A stretch of DNA of 64,000 nt from the NCBI RefSeq assembly GCF_023147505.1, contig NZ_JAHXPB010000004.1:186001-250000 (forward strand), in the 5' to 3' direction. The DNA comes from Brevundimonas sp. EYE_349 (GTDB lineage: Bacteria > Pseudomonadota > Alphaproteobacteria > Caulobacterales > Caulobacteraceae). How positions within the stretch are numbered: position 1 is the stretch's first letter; every line of letters starts with the position of its first letter. The notes beneath the pieces were generated by a model, which was not told where the DNA came from, did not search any database, and was given only the letters and a program-made list of their open reading frames with translations. The translations under genes were made by a program, and so were the position numbers. Shown here piece after piece: positions 16,900 through 24,556 of this stretch.

Positions 16900-17241
16900 T
16901 CAGGTCTCGGACCAGACCGCCATTTCGGTCCCGGCAGGGTCGACGAAGTGGAAACGCCGCCCACCGGGGAAGGCGTAGATCGGCTTGACGATGCGCCCGC
17001 CCGCCGCCTCGACGCGGGCCAGCATGGCTTGCAGATCGTGAGCGTAGAGAACGGGCAGGGGCGCCGGCGTCCGGTCGGCCGGATCAGCGTCGAAACCACC
17101 TTCCAGACCCTGGTCGAAGGCGGCGTATGTCGGGCCGTAGTCTACGAACGTCCAGCCGAACGCCTGACTGTAGAAGGCCTTGGTTTCCGGCAGGTCGGCG
17201 GCTGGCAGTTCCAGATAGTCTAGCTTCCCGTCTTCACGCAC
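16900..17241 (-). CDS. VOC (glyoxalase/bleomycin resistance) family protein
   Basis: A 113-residue protein of the vicinal oxygen chelate fold. It has the repeated beta-alpha-beta-beta-beta pattern, with LDYLELPAADLPETKAFYSQAFGW at the start and GRRFHFVDPAGTEMAVW at the end. The GTG at 17241 is chosen because GGAGATC lies 4 bases upstream; the frame extends further but without homology. VOC proteins can be dioxygenases, lyases or resistance proteins, so the activity cannot be assigned. It converges with the Ala/Pro-rich gene, with only 4 bases between the stops. Confidence 0.85.
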   Translation of the reverse strand: MREDGKLDYLELPAADLPETKAFYSQAFGWTFVDYGPTYAAFDQGLEGGFDADPADRTPAPLPVLYAHDLQAMLARVEAAGGRIVKPIYAFPGGRRFHFVDPAGTEMAVWSET

Positions 17242-17305
17242 GGTTGATCTCCTGTTTTCCAAGCCACCAAAACAGGCTCTTGCACGACCGCGCGACTTGC
17301 GCAAA

Positions 17306-17330
17306 CCTGCAAACGGTTCGCAGTTGCAGG
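17306..17330. repeat. Inverted repeat before the small ORF at 17340
   Basis: CCTGCAA and TTGCAGG are perfect seven-base arms with an 11-base spacer. The right arm runs into the AGGAG that precedes the GTG at 17340, so the structure could block or regulate translation of that small ORF. It could also be an operator for the divergent VOC gene at 17241. Confidence 0.4.
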
Positions 17331-17339
17331 AGTCGAGCG

Positions 17340-17480
17340 GTGATCGTGATGACCACGGGATTGGCGGGCCTGGTCGCCCTGATGCAGCGGGAGGAGCGAC
17401 CGCTGGCGGTCGTGCGGCCGGTTCCGGGCGCTGCTCCCATTCAACCCGCCGACGTTGCGCGCCGACGCGCGAGCCGCTGA
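17340..17480 (+). CDS. Candidate 46-residue small protein
   Basis: A GTG-initiated frame of 46 residues with an AGGAG ribosome-binding site spaced 7 bases upstream. The product has a short hydrophobic start (MIVMTTGLAGLVALMQREER) followed by an Arg/Pro-rich tail, so it could be a small membrane-associated peptide. An ATG at 17349 is an alternative start. It lies between the VOC gene and the convergent aroC, ending 3 bases before the aroC stop codon. I do not recognise the family, and a chance ORF cannot be excluded in this GC-rich DNA. Confidence 0.4.
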   Translation: MIVMTTGLAGLVALMQREERPLAVVRPVPGAAPIQPADVARRRASR

Positions 17481-17483
17481 ACC

Positions 17484-18569
17484 CTAGCCGACCTGGGCGC
17501 GGTGCCTCAGGAAGGCGTCGGCCAGGACGCAGGCGGCCATGGCCTCGATCACCGGAACGGCGCGCAGGGCGACACAGGGGTCGTGGCGGCCCTTGGTGCG
17601 CAGGTCCGTCTCCTCGCCGTCGCGGGTGATCGTCTGTCGCAGCGTGAGGATAGAGGAGGTCGCCTTGAACGCCACGCGCGCCGTGACGGGCTGGCCCGTA
17701 GAAATCCCGCCCAGCACGCCGCCCGCCTTGTTCGACAGGAAGACCGGCTGTTTGTTGAGGTCCAGCCGCATCTCGTCGGCGTTTTCCTCGCCCGTCAGCT
17801 CGGCGGCGTCAAAGCCCGCGCCGATCTCCACGCCCTTGGCGGCGTTGATCGACATCAGGGCCGCCGCAAGTTCGGAATCCAGCTTGGCGTAGATCGGCGC
17901 GCCCCACCCGGCCGGAACTCCCGTGACCTCCAGCGCCACCACGGCGCCGACCGATGACCCGGCCTTTCGGACGCCGTCCAGATAGGCCTCCCACGTCGGC
18001 ACGACCTCGGCCGAGGCGGCGAACAACGGGTTGCCATGCACGGCGTCGAAGTCGATCTGGTCAGGCGCGATCCGGTGCGGACCGATCTGGACGACGCCCG
18101 CGCGGATTTTCACGCCTTCGCCAAGCACCTTGCGCGCCACCGCCCCGGCCGCCACGCGGCTGGCGGTTTCGCGCGCCGAGGATCGTCCGCCGCCCCGGTG
18201 GTCGCGCACGCCGTATTTGATCTGGTAGGCGAAATCGGCGTGGCCCGGCCGGTAGGCCCGGGCGATCTCGCCATAGTCCTTGGACCGCTGGTCCTCGTTT
18301 TCGATCAGGATCGAGATCGGCGTGCCGGTGGTGACGGGGCCGTCGCCGTCATCGAACACGCCCGATAGGATGCGAGCCGTGTCGCTTTCCTTTCGCTGGG
18401 TCACGAAGCGGCTGCCGCCCGGCTTTCTCTGGTCCAGCCACGGCTGGACGTCGGCCTCGGTCAGCGGCAGAAGGGGCGGGCAGCCGTCGATGACGCAGCC
18501 GATGGCCGGGCCATGGCTCTCGCCCCAGGTGGTCACGCGAAACAGATGGCCGAAGGTGTTGTGCGACAT
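17484..18569 (-). CDS. aroC: Chorismate synthase
   Basis: A 361-residue enzyme that converts 5-enolpyruvylshikimate 3-phosphate to chorismate, the last shared step of aromatic amino acid synthesis. It starts [20 protein letters not shown], the first family signature. The conserved block [19 protein letters not shown] and the C-terminal [21 protein letters not shown] are intact. It needs reduced FMN, which the sequence does not encode for itself. It lies 9 bases downstream of the J-domain gene on the same strand, and the two are probably one operon. Confidence 0.97.
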   Translation of the reverse strand: MSHNTFGHLFRVTTWGESHGPAIGCVIDGCPPLLPLTEADVQPWLDQRKPGGSRFVTQRKESDTARILSGVFDDGDGPVTTGTPISILIENEDQRSKDYGEIARAYRPGHADFAYQIKYGVRDHRGGGRSSARETASRVAAGAVARKVLGEGVKIRAGVVQIGPHRIAPDQIDFDAVHGNPLFAASAEVVPTWEAYLDGVRKAGSSVGAVVALEVTGVPAGWGAPIYAKLDSELAAALMSINAAKGVEIGAGFDAAELTGEENADEMRLDLNKQPVFLSNKAGGVLGGISTGQPVTARVAFKATSSILTLRQTITRDGEETDLRTKGRHDPCVALRAVPVIEAMAACVLADAFLRHRAQVG

Positions 18570-18578
18570 GGCCCCGAC

Positions 18579-19313
18579 TTAGGCCGCCAGACGTTCCTGC
18601 GTCCAGACCCGCGTGAACCGGACCAGCAGGTCTTCGGCTGCGGACGGGGTGTCCGACGACGGCGTCAGGGTCACGAACAGATGCCCCGCCGCCCGCGATC
18701 CACGCGCGGGCAGGCCCAGTCCCTTCAACCGTACGCGGATGGGCGGCGCCATATCCGCCGTGATCCAGGCCGAGCGGGTTCCCATATGGGTCTCGATCTC
18801 CACCCGTCCGCCATCGGCCATCAGGCGGCGCTCGACTGGCCAGGACATGAACAGGTCGTCGCCCATCGCGGATAGGCCGTCTTCTGGCCGGATCAGCACG
18901 GCCAGATACAGGTCCGCTCCGTCCACCGCCCCCCGTCGCAGTCGCAGATGGTCCCCGGTGCGCAAGCCTTTCGGCGTCGTGACGCGCACGGTGCGGGCGC
19001 CCAGCCTGATCTCCACCTTACCGCCGGCCAGGGCCTGCATCGGCGACAGGGCCAGGACGGGCGCGGGCGCCGGGCGAATGCGGGGCGGGGCCAAGGCGGC
19101 CTGACCAGGCTGGTGCGCCTGGATCAGGCGATAGGCTGCGATCACACGCCGGAAACGTTCAGCGTCGCCGCCCGCCTGATCCGGCCGCGCCGCCTTCACC
19201 GCCTCGCGGAAGGCGGCCTTCAAGGTTGGCGCGTCCACATCGGCTACGACGCCCAAGACGGCTAAGGCTTCGCGGACGCCGGAGACGTCGGATGAAGGAC
19301 GGTGCGCGCTCAT
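18579..19313 (-). CDS. J-domain-like protein with degenerate HPD motif
   Basis: A 244-residue DnaJ-related protein. Residues 8-65 resemble a J domain, but the essential His-Pro-Asp turn reads Arg43-Pro44-Asp45 in KAARPDQAGGD. Residues about 85-230 resemble the DnaJ C-terminal substrate-binding domain, with the KGLRTGDHLRLRRGAV and IRVRLKGLGLPARGSRAAGHL blocks; no zinc-finger CxxCxGxG repeats are present. It resembles CbpA-type proteins but may not stimulate DnaK normally. It lies just upstream of aroC and is divergent from pdxH. Confidence 0.75.
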   Translation of the reverse strand: MSAHRPSSDVSGVREALAVLGVVADVDAPTLKAAFREAVKAARPDQAGGDAERFRRVIAAYRLIQAHQPGQAALAPPRIRPAPAPVLALSPMQALAGGKVEIRLGARTVRVTTPKGLRTGDHLRLRRGAVDGADLYLAVLIRPEDGLSAMGDDLFMSWPVERRLMADGGRVEIETHMGTRSAWITADMAPPIRVRLKGLGLPARGSRAAGHLFVTLTPSSDTPSAAEDLLVRFTRVWTQERLAA

Positions 19314-19424
19314 GGCCGCAACCGTTCGCCGATCAGGGTCAATGGTCGGTTAACCGTGATCGAGATGCGGCCGTTTTTGACGTCGATCATTTGCACCGAA
19401 AAGCCTAGGCGCTAAATCGGCGTC

Positions 19425-20099
19425 ATGACCGCATCCGTGATCCCGCCCAGCCCGTCGCGTGAGGAATACGCCCGCGACTACGCCGCCGCCCTGGCCGCCA
19501 ATGGCGACGAGAGTATCTTCGCGCGGGCCGAACCCATGGGGCTGTTCATCGAATGGCTGGCCGACGCGCGGGCGCACGAGCCGAACGACGCCAACGCCAT
19601 GACCCTGTCCACCGTCGATGCGGACGGCCTGCCCGATGCGCGGATCGTATTGTTGAAGGACGTGGATGCGCGCGGCTTCACCTTCTATTCTAACAGCGAG
19701 AGCGCCAAGGGTGTCGAACTGGCGGGTCGCCCCGTCGCCGCCCTGACCTTTCACTGGAAGTCGCTGCGGCGTCAGGTGCGGATAAGGGGTGCGGCAGAGC
19801 CGGTGACGGCGGCCGAGGCCGACGCCTATTTTGCCAGCCGCGCGCGCGAAAGCCGGATCGGCGCCTGGGCCTCGGACCAGTCGCGCCCGCTGTCGGATCG
19901 CCCGGCGTTGGAGGAGGCGGTTGGTCGCGAGACGGCGCGGTTCGACGGTCAGGAGGTGCTGCGCCCGTCCCACTGGACCGGCTGGCGCGTCGTGCCGCAA
20001 TCGGTCGAGTTCTGGCGCGACCGGCCGTTCCGACTGCATGACCGACTGCGGTTCGACCGTGACGGCGACAACTGGCGCTCGGGCCGCCTGTGGCCCTGA
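19425..20099 (+). CDS. pdxH: Pyridoxamine 5'-phosphate oxidase
   Basis: A 224-residue FMN enzyme that oxidises pyridoxine or pyridoxamine 5'-phosphate to pyridoxal 5'-phosphate. Family blocks are [29 protein letters not shown], the FMN-binding [10 protein letters not shown] and [17 protein letters not shown], and the C-terminal [19 protein letters not shown]. Its length is typical. The start ATG at 19425 fits. It is divergent from the J-domain gene and converges with queA, with 7 bases between the stops. Confidence 0.96.
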   Translation: MTASVIPPSPSREEYARDYAAALAANGDESIFARAEPMGLFIEWLADARAHEPNDANAMTLSTVDADGLPDARIVLLKDVDARGFTFYSNSESAKGVELAGRPVAALTFHWKSLRRQVRIRGAAEPVTAAEADAYFASRARESRIGAWASDQSRPLSDRPALEEAVGRETARFDGQEVLRPSHWTGWRVVPQSVEFWRDRPFRLHDRLRFDRDGDNWRSGRLWP

Positions 20100-20106
20100 G
20101 CCGCGA

Positions 20107-21207
20107 TCAGGCGCGGAACAGCAGCGATCCGTCGCCGTAGGAATAGAAGCGATATCCGTCGGCGACAGCGTGAGCATAGGCCGCCTTCATCACGGCCTGT
20201 CCGGCGAAGGCGCTGACCAGCATGAACAGAGTCGATTTGGGCAGGTGGAAGTTGGTCATCAGCACGTCGACCGCGCGGAACCGATAGCCCGGCGTGATAA
20301 AGATGGCCGTGTCGCCGTGGAAGGGCTTGATCTCGCCATCCTCGGCCGTGGCGCTTTCCAGCAGGCGCAGGCTGGTGGTGCCGACGCAGACGATGCGGCC
20401 GCCAGCGGCGTGGACGGCGTTCAGGGCGGCGGCGGTTTCGGGCGGCACCTCGCCCCATTCGCTGTGCATCTTGTGATCGGCCAGATCGTCGGCCTTGACC
20501 GGCAGGAAGGTGCCGGCGCCGACGTGCAGGGTCAGGGCGTGGGTCGAGACGCCCTTCGCCCGAATGGCGTCCAGCAGGGCAGGGGTGAAGTGCAGGCCCG
20601 CCGTGGGAGCGGCGACCGATCCGTCATGCTGGGCATAGACGGTCTGATAGTCGGAACGGTCGCGGTCGTCCTCGGGCCGTTTGGCGGCGATATAGGGCGG
20701 CAGGGGCATGACCCCGACATCACGAATGGCGTCGTCCAGCACTGGGCCGGACAGGTCGAACTTCAGCGCGATCAGGCCGTCGTCGCCCTTGGCCGTGACG
20801 GTGGCGTCCAGACGACCCAGGTCGCAGGCTGCGTCACTTTCGTTTCCAAAACGAATCCGGTCGCCCGGCTTGATGCGCTTGCCCGGTTTCATGAAGGCGG
20901 ACCAGACATCGGGGGCGTCGCGGTGGTGCAGGGTGGCCTCGACCGCGACCGTCAATGTGTCGCCTTCCGGCCCGCCGACGACGGGGTTCGGGCGCTGGCG
21001 AACGCCCGACAGGCGCGCAGGGATCACGCGCGTGTCGTTGAACACCAAGGCGTCGCCGGGACGCAGGAAGTCGGGCAGGTCGCGGATGACCCGATCCTGA
21101 AGCGCATTCCCATCGACCACCAGCAGGCGGGCGCTATCGCGCGGATCGGCCGGACGCAGGGCGATGCGGTCCTCGGGCAGGTCGAAATCGAAATCAGCAG
21201 TCTTCAT
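20107..21207 (-). CDS. queA: S-adenosylmethionine:tRNA ribosyltransferase-isomerase
   Basis: A 366-residue enzyme that transfers the ribosyl part of SAM to preQ1-modified tRNA to form epoxyqueuosine. It starts [20 protein letters not shown] and contains [29 protein letters not shown] and the C-terminal [19 protein letters not shown], all QueA hallmarks. The length is normal. It is one of four queuosine genes in this window, the others being queC, queE and queD near 32.4-34.1 kb; tgt is not seen nearby. Confidence 0.97.
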   Translation of the reverse strand: MKTADFDFDLPEDRIALRPADPRDSARLLVVDGNALQDRVIRDLPDFLRPGDALVFNDTRVIPARLSGVRQRPNPVVGGPEGDTLTVAVEATLHHRDAPDVWSAFMKPGKRIKPGDRIRFGNESDAACDLGRLDATVTAKGDDGLIALKFDLSGPVLDDAIRDVGVMPLPPYIAAKRPEDDRDRSDYQTVYAQHDGSVAAPTAGLHFTPALLDAIRAKGVSTHALTLHVGAGTFLPVKADDLADHKMHSEWGEVPPETAAALNAVHAAGGRIVCVGTTSLRLLESATAEDGEIKPFHGDTAIFITPGYRFRAVDVLMTNFHLPKSTLFMLVSAFAGQAVMKAAYAHAVADGYRFYSYGDGSLLFRA

Positions 21208-21311
21208 CGGGCGCTCTATACGAGCGTCAGACAGGGTGCGCTATGATTTGAATGAGTGCGGCTGGAAGCGGACGCGCGCGATGCCCGTGAAGGGGAAGAG
21301 CGAATTGCGGA

Positions 21312-21611
21312 TTAGGTGCGGCGGGGCTCGTCCACATCATAAACGAACAGGTTCCGATCGCTTATTTCGAGGCCCGACCAAGCTGCGCGCCACTCGGCAA
21401 TGTGCTTGGAGGCGAAATGTCGATCAAGTTCTGCCTGTCCATTCCAGCGTTCTTTAACGTGAATAAGGCCGGGCTCTAACACGTCTTCGGCATAGACATA
21501 TTCAATGCACCCTTCCTCGGCGCGACTGGCGTCAACCATACGCTTCATGATTGGACGAGCAGCATCCAGATTTGATGAGGGCAGTCGAATGGTTCCGATG
21601 ATCAGCAGCAT
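21312..21611 (-). CDS. Antibiotic biosynthesis monooxygenase (ABM) domain protein
   Basis: A 99-residue single-domain dimeric alpha-beta barrel protein. It begins MLLIIGTIRLPSSNLDAARP and has the ABM pattern ASRAEEGCIEYVYAEDVLEPGLIHVKERW with downstream FASKHIAEW. These small proteins include quinol monooxygenases (YgiN-like) and haem-degrading enzymes, so the substrate is not defined. It is a standalone gene upstream of queA on the same strand with a 104-base gap that holds nothing recognisable. Confidence 0.85.
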   Translation of the reverse strand: MLLIIGTIRLPSSNLDAARPIMKRMVDASRAEEGCIEYVYAEDVLEPGLIHVKERWNGQAELDRHFASKHIAEWRAAWSGLEISDRNLFVYDVDEPRRT

Positions 21612-21707
21612 GTGCCGAGCGTAGCGAAGGAGCTGATGTCTACAATAGGCGGGATACGAGATTTTGCGTCCTTGCGTGACACGTAAAAGTCCGGCCCTTC
21701 CAGTCTT

Positions 21708-22994
21708 TCACCCAAACCCGGGCGCAAACGCCCCCGCCCATGATCCATAGCGGCTCGATGCCAGGTCCCGTGTCTCGATCTCGGGCTCGGCGCCGTCGAT
21801 CATGTCGGCCAGGACGCGAGCGGAGCCGCAGGCCATGGTCCAGCCCAGGGTGCCGTGGCCGGTGTTCAGATAGAGGCCGGGAATGCGGGTGGCGCCGATG
21901 ACGGGCGTGCCGTCTGGCGTCATGGGGCGCAGGCCGGACCAGTAGCTGGCGCCCTTCAGATCGCCGCCGCCGGGGAACAGGCTGCCGACCGACTGCTCCA
22001 GCGTTTCGCGGCGCAGGAGGGGCAGGCTGTTGTTGTAGCCGGACAGTTCGGCCATGCCGCCGACCCGGATGCGGTCGCCCAGACGGGTGATGGCGACCTT
22101 GTAGCTTTCGTCCATCACGGTCGAGACGGGGGCACGGTCGGCGTCAGTGATCCGGGCCGTGATCGAATAGCCCTTCACCGGATAGACCGGCAGTTTCAGT
22201 CCCAGCGGCGCGACCATCTGCGGCGAATAGGAGCCCAGGGCCACGACGACGGCGTCGGCCTGCAGCGCGCCCATGCTGGTGCGGGCGCCGACGATGCGGC
22301 CATTGGCTTCGGTCAGGCCGTGAATCTGGACGCCATTGTGGAAGACCACGCCCTGTTCCGTCGCCATCTTGGCCAGAGCATTGGTGAACAGGAAACAGTC
22401 GCCCGTCTCATCGTTCGGCAGGCGCAGGCCGCCGACGAAGGGGACGTCCGACGCCGCCAGGCCCGGCTCTGCAGCGATACAGCCTGCACGGTCCAGAACC
22501 TCGCACGGCACGCCCTGGGCGCGCAGGACGTCGACGTCCTTATGCACGTCGGCCAGCTGCTTTTCGGTGCGGAACAGCTGCAACGTGCCTTGCTCGCGTC
22601 CGTCATAGGCGATGCGGGTCTGGCGGCGCAGCAGGTCCAACTGGTCGCGGCTGTATTCGGCCAGGCGCACCATCCGGCCCTTGTTCAGCGCATAGCGTTC
22701 GTGGGTGCAGTTGCGCAGCATGGCCAGCGTCCAGCGGATCATGGCCATGTCCAGTTGCGGCCGGATGATCAGAGGGGCATGGCGCATCAGCAGCCATTTC
22801 ATCGCCTTGACCGGGATCGACGGCGCGGCCCAGGGCGCGGAATAGCCGGGGGAGACCTGACCCGCATTGGCGAAGCTGGTCTCCAGCGCCGGGCCGCTTT
22901 CGCGATCAACCACGACGACCTCATGGCCTGCCTGACTGAGATACCAGGCGGTGGTGACGCCGATGACGCCCGAACCAAGCACCAGAACCCGCAT
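21708..22994 (-). CDS. dadA: D-amino acid dehydrogenase small subunit
   Basis: A 428-residue FAD enzyme that oxidises D-amino acids, in particular D-alanine, to keto acids at the membrane. The FAD-binding motif [20 protein letters not shown] is at residues 4-23, and [15 protein letters not shown] and [22 protein letters not shown] are DadA-specific blocks. The length equals that of E. coli DadA. An Lrp-family gene is divergent from it across a gap with two copies of a TTTnCGCAAT motif, the usual arrangement for Lrp-controlled dadA. The partner dadX is not adjacent. Confidence 0.95.
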   Translation of the reverse strand: MRVLVLGSGVIGVTTAWYLSQAGHEVVVVDRESGPALETSFANAGQVSPGYSAPWAAPSIPVKAMKWLLMRHAPLIIRPQLDMAMIRWTLAMLRNCTHERYALNKGRMVRLAEYSRDQLDLLRRQTRIAYDGREQGTLQLFRTEKQLADVHKDVDVLRAQGVPCEVLDRAGCIAAEPGLAASDVPFVGGLRLPNDETGDCFLFTNALAKMATEQGVVFHNGVQIHGLTEANGRIVGARTSMGALQADAVVVALGSYSPQMVAPLGLKLPVYPVKGYSITARITDADRAPVSTVMDESYKVAITRLGDRIRVGGMAELSGYNNSLPLLRRETLEQSVGSLFPGGGDLKGASYWSGLRPMTPDGTPVIGATRIPGLYLNTGHGTLGWTMACGSARVLADMIDGAEPEIETRDLASSRYGSWAGAFAPGFG

Positions 22995-23064
22995 GTGACG
23001 CTTCCAAGCCGACTGTTTCCCGTTCCAGCCAAGTTAGTCGTGCGGCGTTCGATGATCCTGCCTG

Positions 23065-23104
23065 TTTGCGCAATGGTCGGCGGCTGATAGACGGTTTACG
23101 CAAT
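23065..23104. promoter_or_regulatory. Putative Lrp-family operator between dadA and the regulator gene
   Basis: TTTGCGCAAT (23065-23074) and TTTACGCAAT (23095-23104) are direct repeats 30 bases apart, about three helical turns. They lie in the divergent promoter region, and TTGCGCAA is itself palindromic. This suits cooperative binding of an Lrp/AsnC oligomer. Confidence 0.55.
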
Positions 23105-23130
23105 TATCTGCGGTCAGAAGGCAGAAAATT

Positions 23131-23580
23131 GTGACCCTCCTCGATCCTGTCGATCAACGCATCCTGCGGCACCTGCGCGCCGACGGGCGGATCAGCAATG
23201 CGAACCTGGCGACGGCGGTCGGCCTGTCGCCTTCGGCCTGTCTCAGGCGCGTGCGTCGGCTGGAGGAAAGGGGCGTGATCCGGGGCTACGCCGCCATACT
23301 GGCCAATGACGGCGACGACGGGGTGGTGGCCTATGTCGAGATCACGCTGGAGAAGCAGACCGACGACCACATGCGCCGGTTCGAGGCGGCGGTCAGGAAC
23401 CACCCGGAAATCCGCGACTGCTATCTGATGGCGGGGGCGGCGGACTATATCGTGCGGGCCGTGGCGCCGGACATCGCCGCCTATGAGGTGATCCACAAGG
23501 ACGTGCTGTCGCGCCTGCCCGGCGTGTCGCGCATCCACTCCAGCCTGGCGATCCGCAATGTGCTGGCGGCGGCGGGCTGA
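23131..23580 (+). CDS. Lrp/AsnC family transcriptional regulator
   Basis: A 149-residue regulator with an N-terminal helix-turn-helix (LDPVDQRILRHLRADGRISNANLATAVGLSPSACLRRVRRLEERGVI) and a C-terminal RAM/AsnC ligand-binding domain (residues about 70-145). It starts at GTG 23131. It faces dadA and probably controls it in response to alanine, by analogy with other DadR/BkdR-type regulators. A pair of repeated operator-like motifs lies upstream, so autoregulation is likely. The leucine/alanine-sensing specificity is not visible. Confidence 0.92.
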   Translation: MTLLDPVDQRILRHLRADGRISNANLATAVGLSPSACLRRVRRLEERGVIRGYAAILANDGDDGVVAYVEITLEKQTDDHMRRFEAAVRNHPEIRDCYLMAGAADYIVRAVAPDIAAYEVIHKDVLSRLPGVSRIHSSLAIRNVLAAAG

Positions 23581-23610
23581 ACCCTCGTCGTCTTGGGGTG
23601 TTCAGATGGC

Positions 23611-24087
23611 ATGAAGCCCACCGACCTTGTTCCCTCCGCCCTCATCGGCGCCGTCGCCAGCGCCCGCTCCATGACCCCGATGGCGGCCATCGCCATCGCC
23701 GAACTGGCGCACAAGCCCATGCCTGGGCGGGTCTTTTTGCTGAACCAGCCCCTATTTAAGTTTGGGGCCTTGTTGATGGGCGTTGGGGAGTTGTTCGGCG
23801 ACAAGATGAAATCGGCACCGGACAGGACCGTCTTTCTGGGCCTGCTGGCGCGGATCATGAGCGCGGGCATCGCCGGATCGGCCCTGGCGCCGCGCGGCAA
23901 GGAGAAGCTTGGCGCGGGCGTCGCCGTGGCGACGGCCGTTCCCTTGGCCTATCTGACGCTGGCCGGTCGCAAGAAGGCTATGGCGCGCATAGGCCAGACC
24001 AAGAGCGGATTGATCGAGGACGCTGTGATCGTCGGCGCGGGCGCGCTGGTGGTGGGCCTGACCGTCGCGGGTCTGAACCGCCGCTGA
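23611..24087 (+). CDS. DUF4126-like membrane protein
   Basis: A 158-residue protein with three or four hydrophobic segments, including residues 40-60, 85-105 and 140-155. The arrangement GELFGDKMKSAPDRTVFLGLLARIMSAGIAGSALAP resembles the DUF4126 family, which has unknown function. It starts at the ATG at 23611; no strong ribosome-binding site is seen. It lies 31 bases downstream of the Lrp-family gene on the same strand. I rate the family assignment as moderate. Confidence 0.65.
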   Translation: MKPTDLVPSALIGAVASARSMTPMAAIAIAELAHKPMPGRVFLLNQPLFKFGALLMGVGELFGDKMKSAPDRTVFLGLLARIMSAGIAGSALAPRGKEKLGAGVAVATAVPLAYLTLAGRKKAMARIGQTKSGLIEDAVIVGAGALVVGLTVAGLNRR

Positions 24088-24147
24088 GGGGGCTCGACAG
24101 CAGGACGAGCAGGGCGATAGGTGCGGGATGACAGAGAGGATTTCATC

Positions 24148-24492
24148 ATGATCACCCGCATCCAGCCTGGCGCCCGCATGAGCGAGGCCGTCATCCACGG
24201 CGACACCATCTATCTAGCGGGACAGGTGGGCGAGCCGGGCGATGATGTGGTCGCTCAGACGAAGACGGCTCTGGACGAGATCGAGGCCTTGCTGGCCGAG
24301 GCGGGCAGCGACAAGTCGAAGATTCTGATGGCCCAGATCTGGCTGGCTGATATCGGCGATTTCGAGGCGATGAACAGCGTCTGGGACGCCTGGGTCGACA
24401 CCGCCAATCCGCCCGCCCGTGCGACGGGCGAAAGCAGGCTGGCGTCGCCTGACTATCTGGTCGAGATCATCGTCACCGCCGCAAAGGGCTAA
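24148..24492 (+). CDS. RidA family protein
   Basis: A 114-residue protein of the YjgF/YER057c/UK114 (RidA) family, whose members hydrolyse reactive enamine and imine intermediates released by PLP enzymes. Visible features are the AVIHGDTIYLAGQVGEPGDDVVAQT start, NSVWDAWVDTANPPARA and the arginine in this last block that binds substrate carboxylate. The terminal SRLASPDYLVEIIVTAA is typical. AGAGGA lies 7 bases before the ATG. The nearby dadA and lysK genes are only loosely linked to amino acid metabolism. A hairpin at 24497-24520 follows the stop. Confidence 0.93.
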   Translation: MITRIQPGARMSEAVIHGDTIYLAGQVGEPGDDVVAQTKTALDEIEALLAEAGSDKSKILMAQIWLADIGDFEAMNSVWDAWVDTANPPARATGESRLASPDYLVEIIVTAAKG

Positions 24493-24496
24493 AAGC

Positions 24497-24520
24497 CCGT
24501 CCGCAAAGGGCGGCGGACGG
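24497..24520 (+). terminator. Hairpin after the RidA gene
   Basis: Perfect eight-base arms CCGTCCGC and GCGGACGG flank an eight-base loop, 5 bases after the RidA stop codon. The T-run is missing (TTGACC), so it may be a weak terminator or an RNA-stabilising structure. Confidence 0.5.
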
Positions 24521-24530
24521 TTGACCGCAG

Positions 24531-24549
24531 GGTTTGCAGCCTGCAAACC
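24531..24549. repeat. 19-base perfect palindrome at the lysK start
   Basis: GGTTTGCAG-C-CTGCAAACC has nine-base perfect arms and ends 7 bases before the lysK ATG. As RNA it would be a stable hairpin over the ribosome-binding region, and as DNA a strong operator-like site. No SD is visible outside it. Confidence 0.6.
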
Positions 24550-24556
24550 GCCGCCC

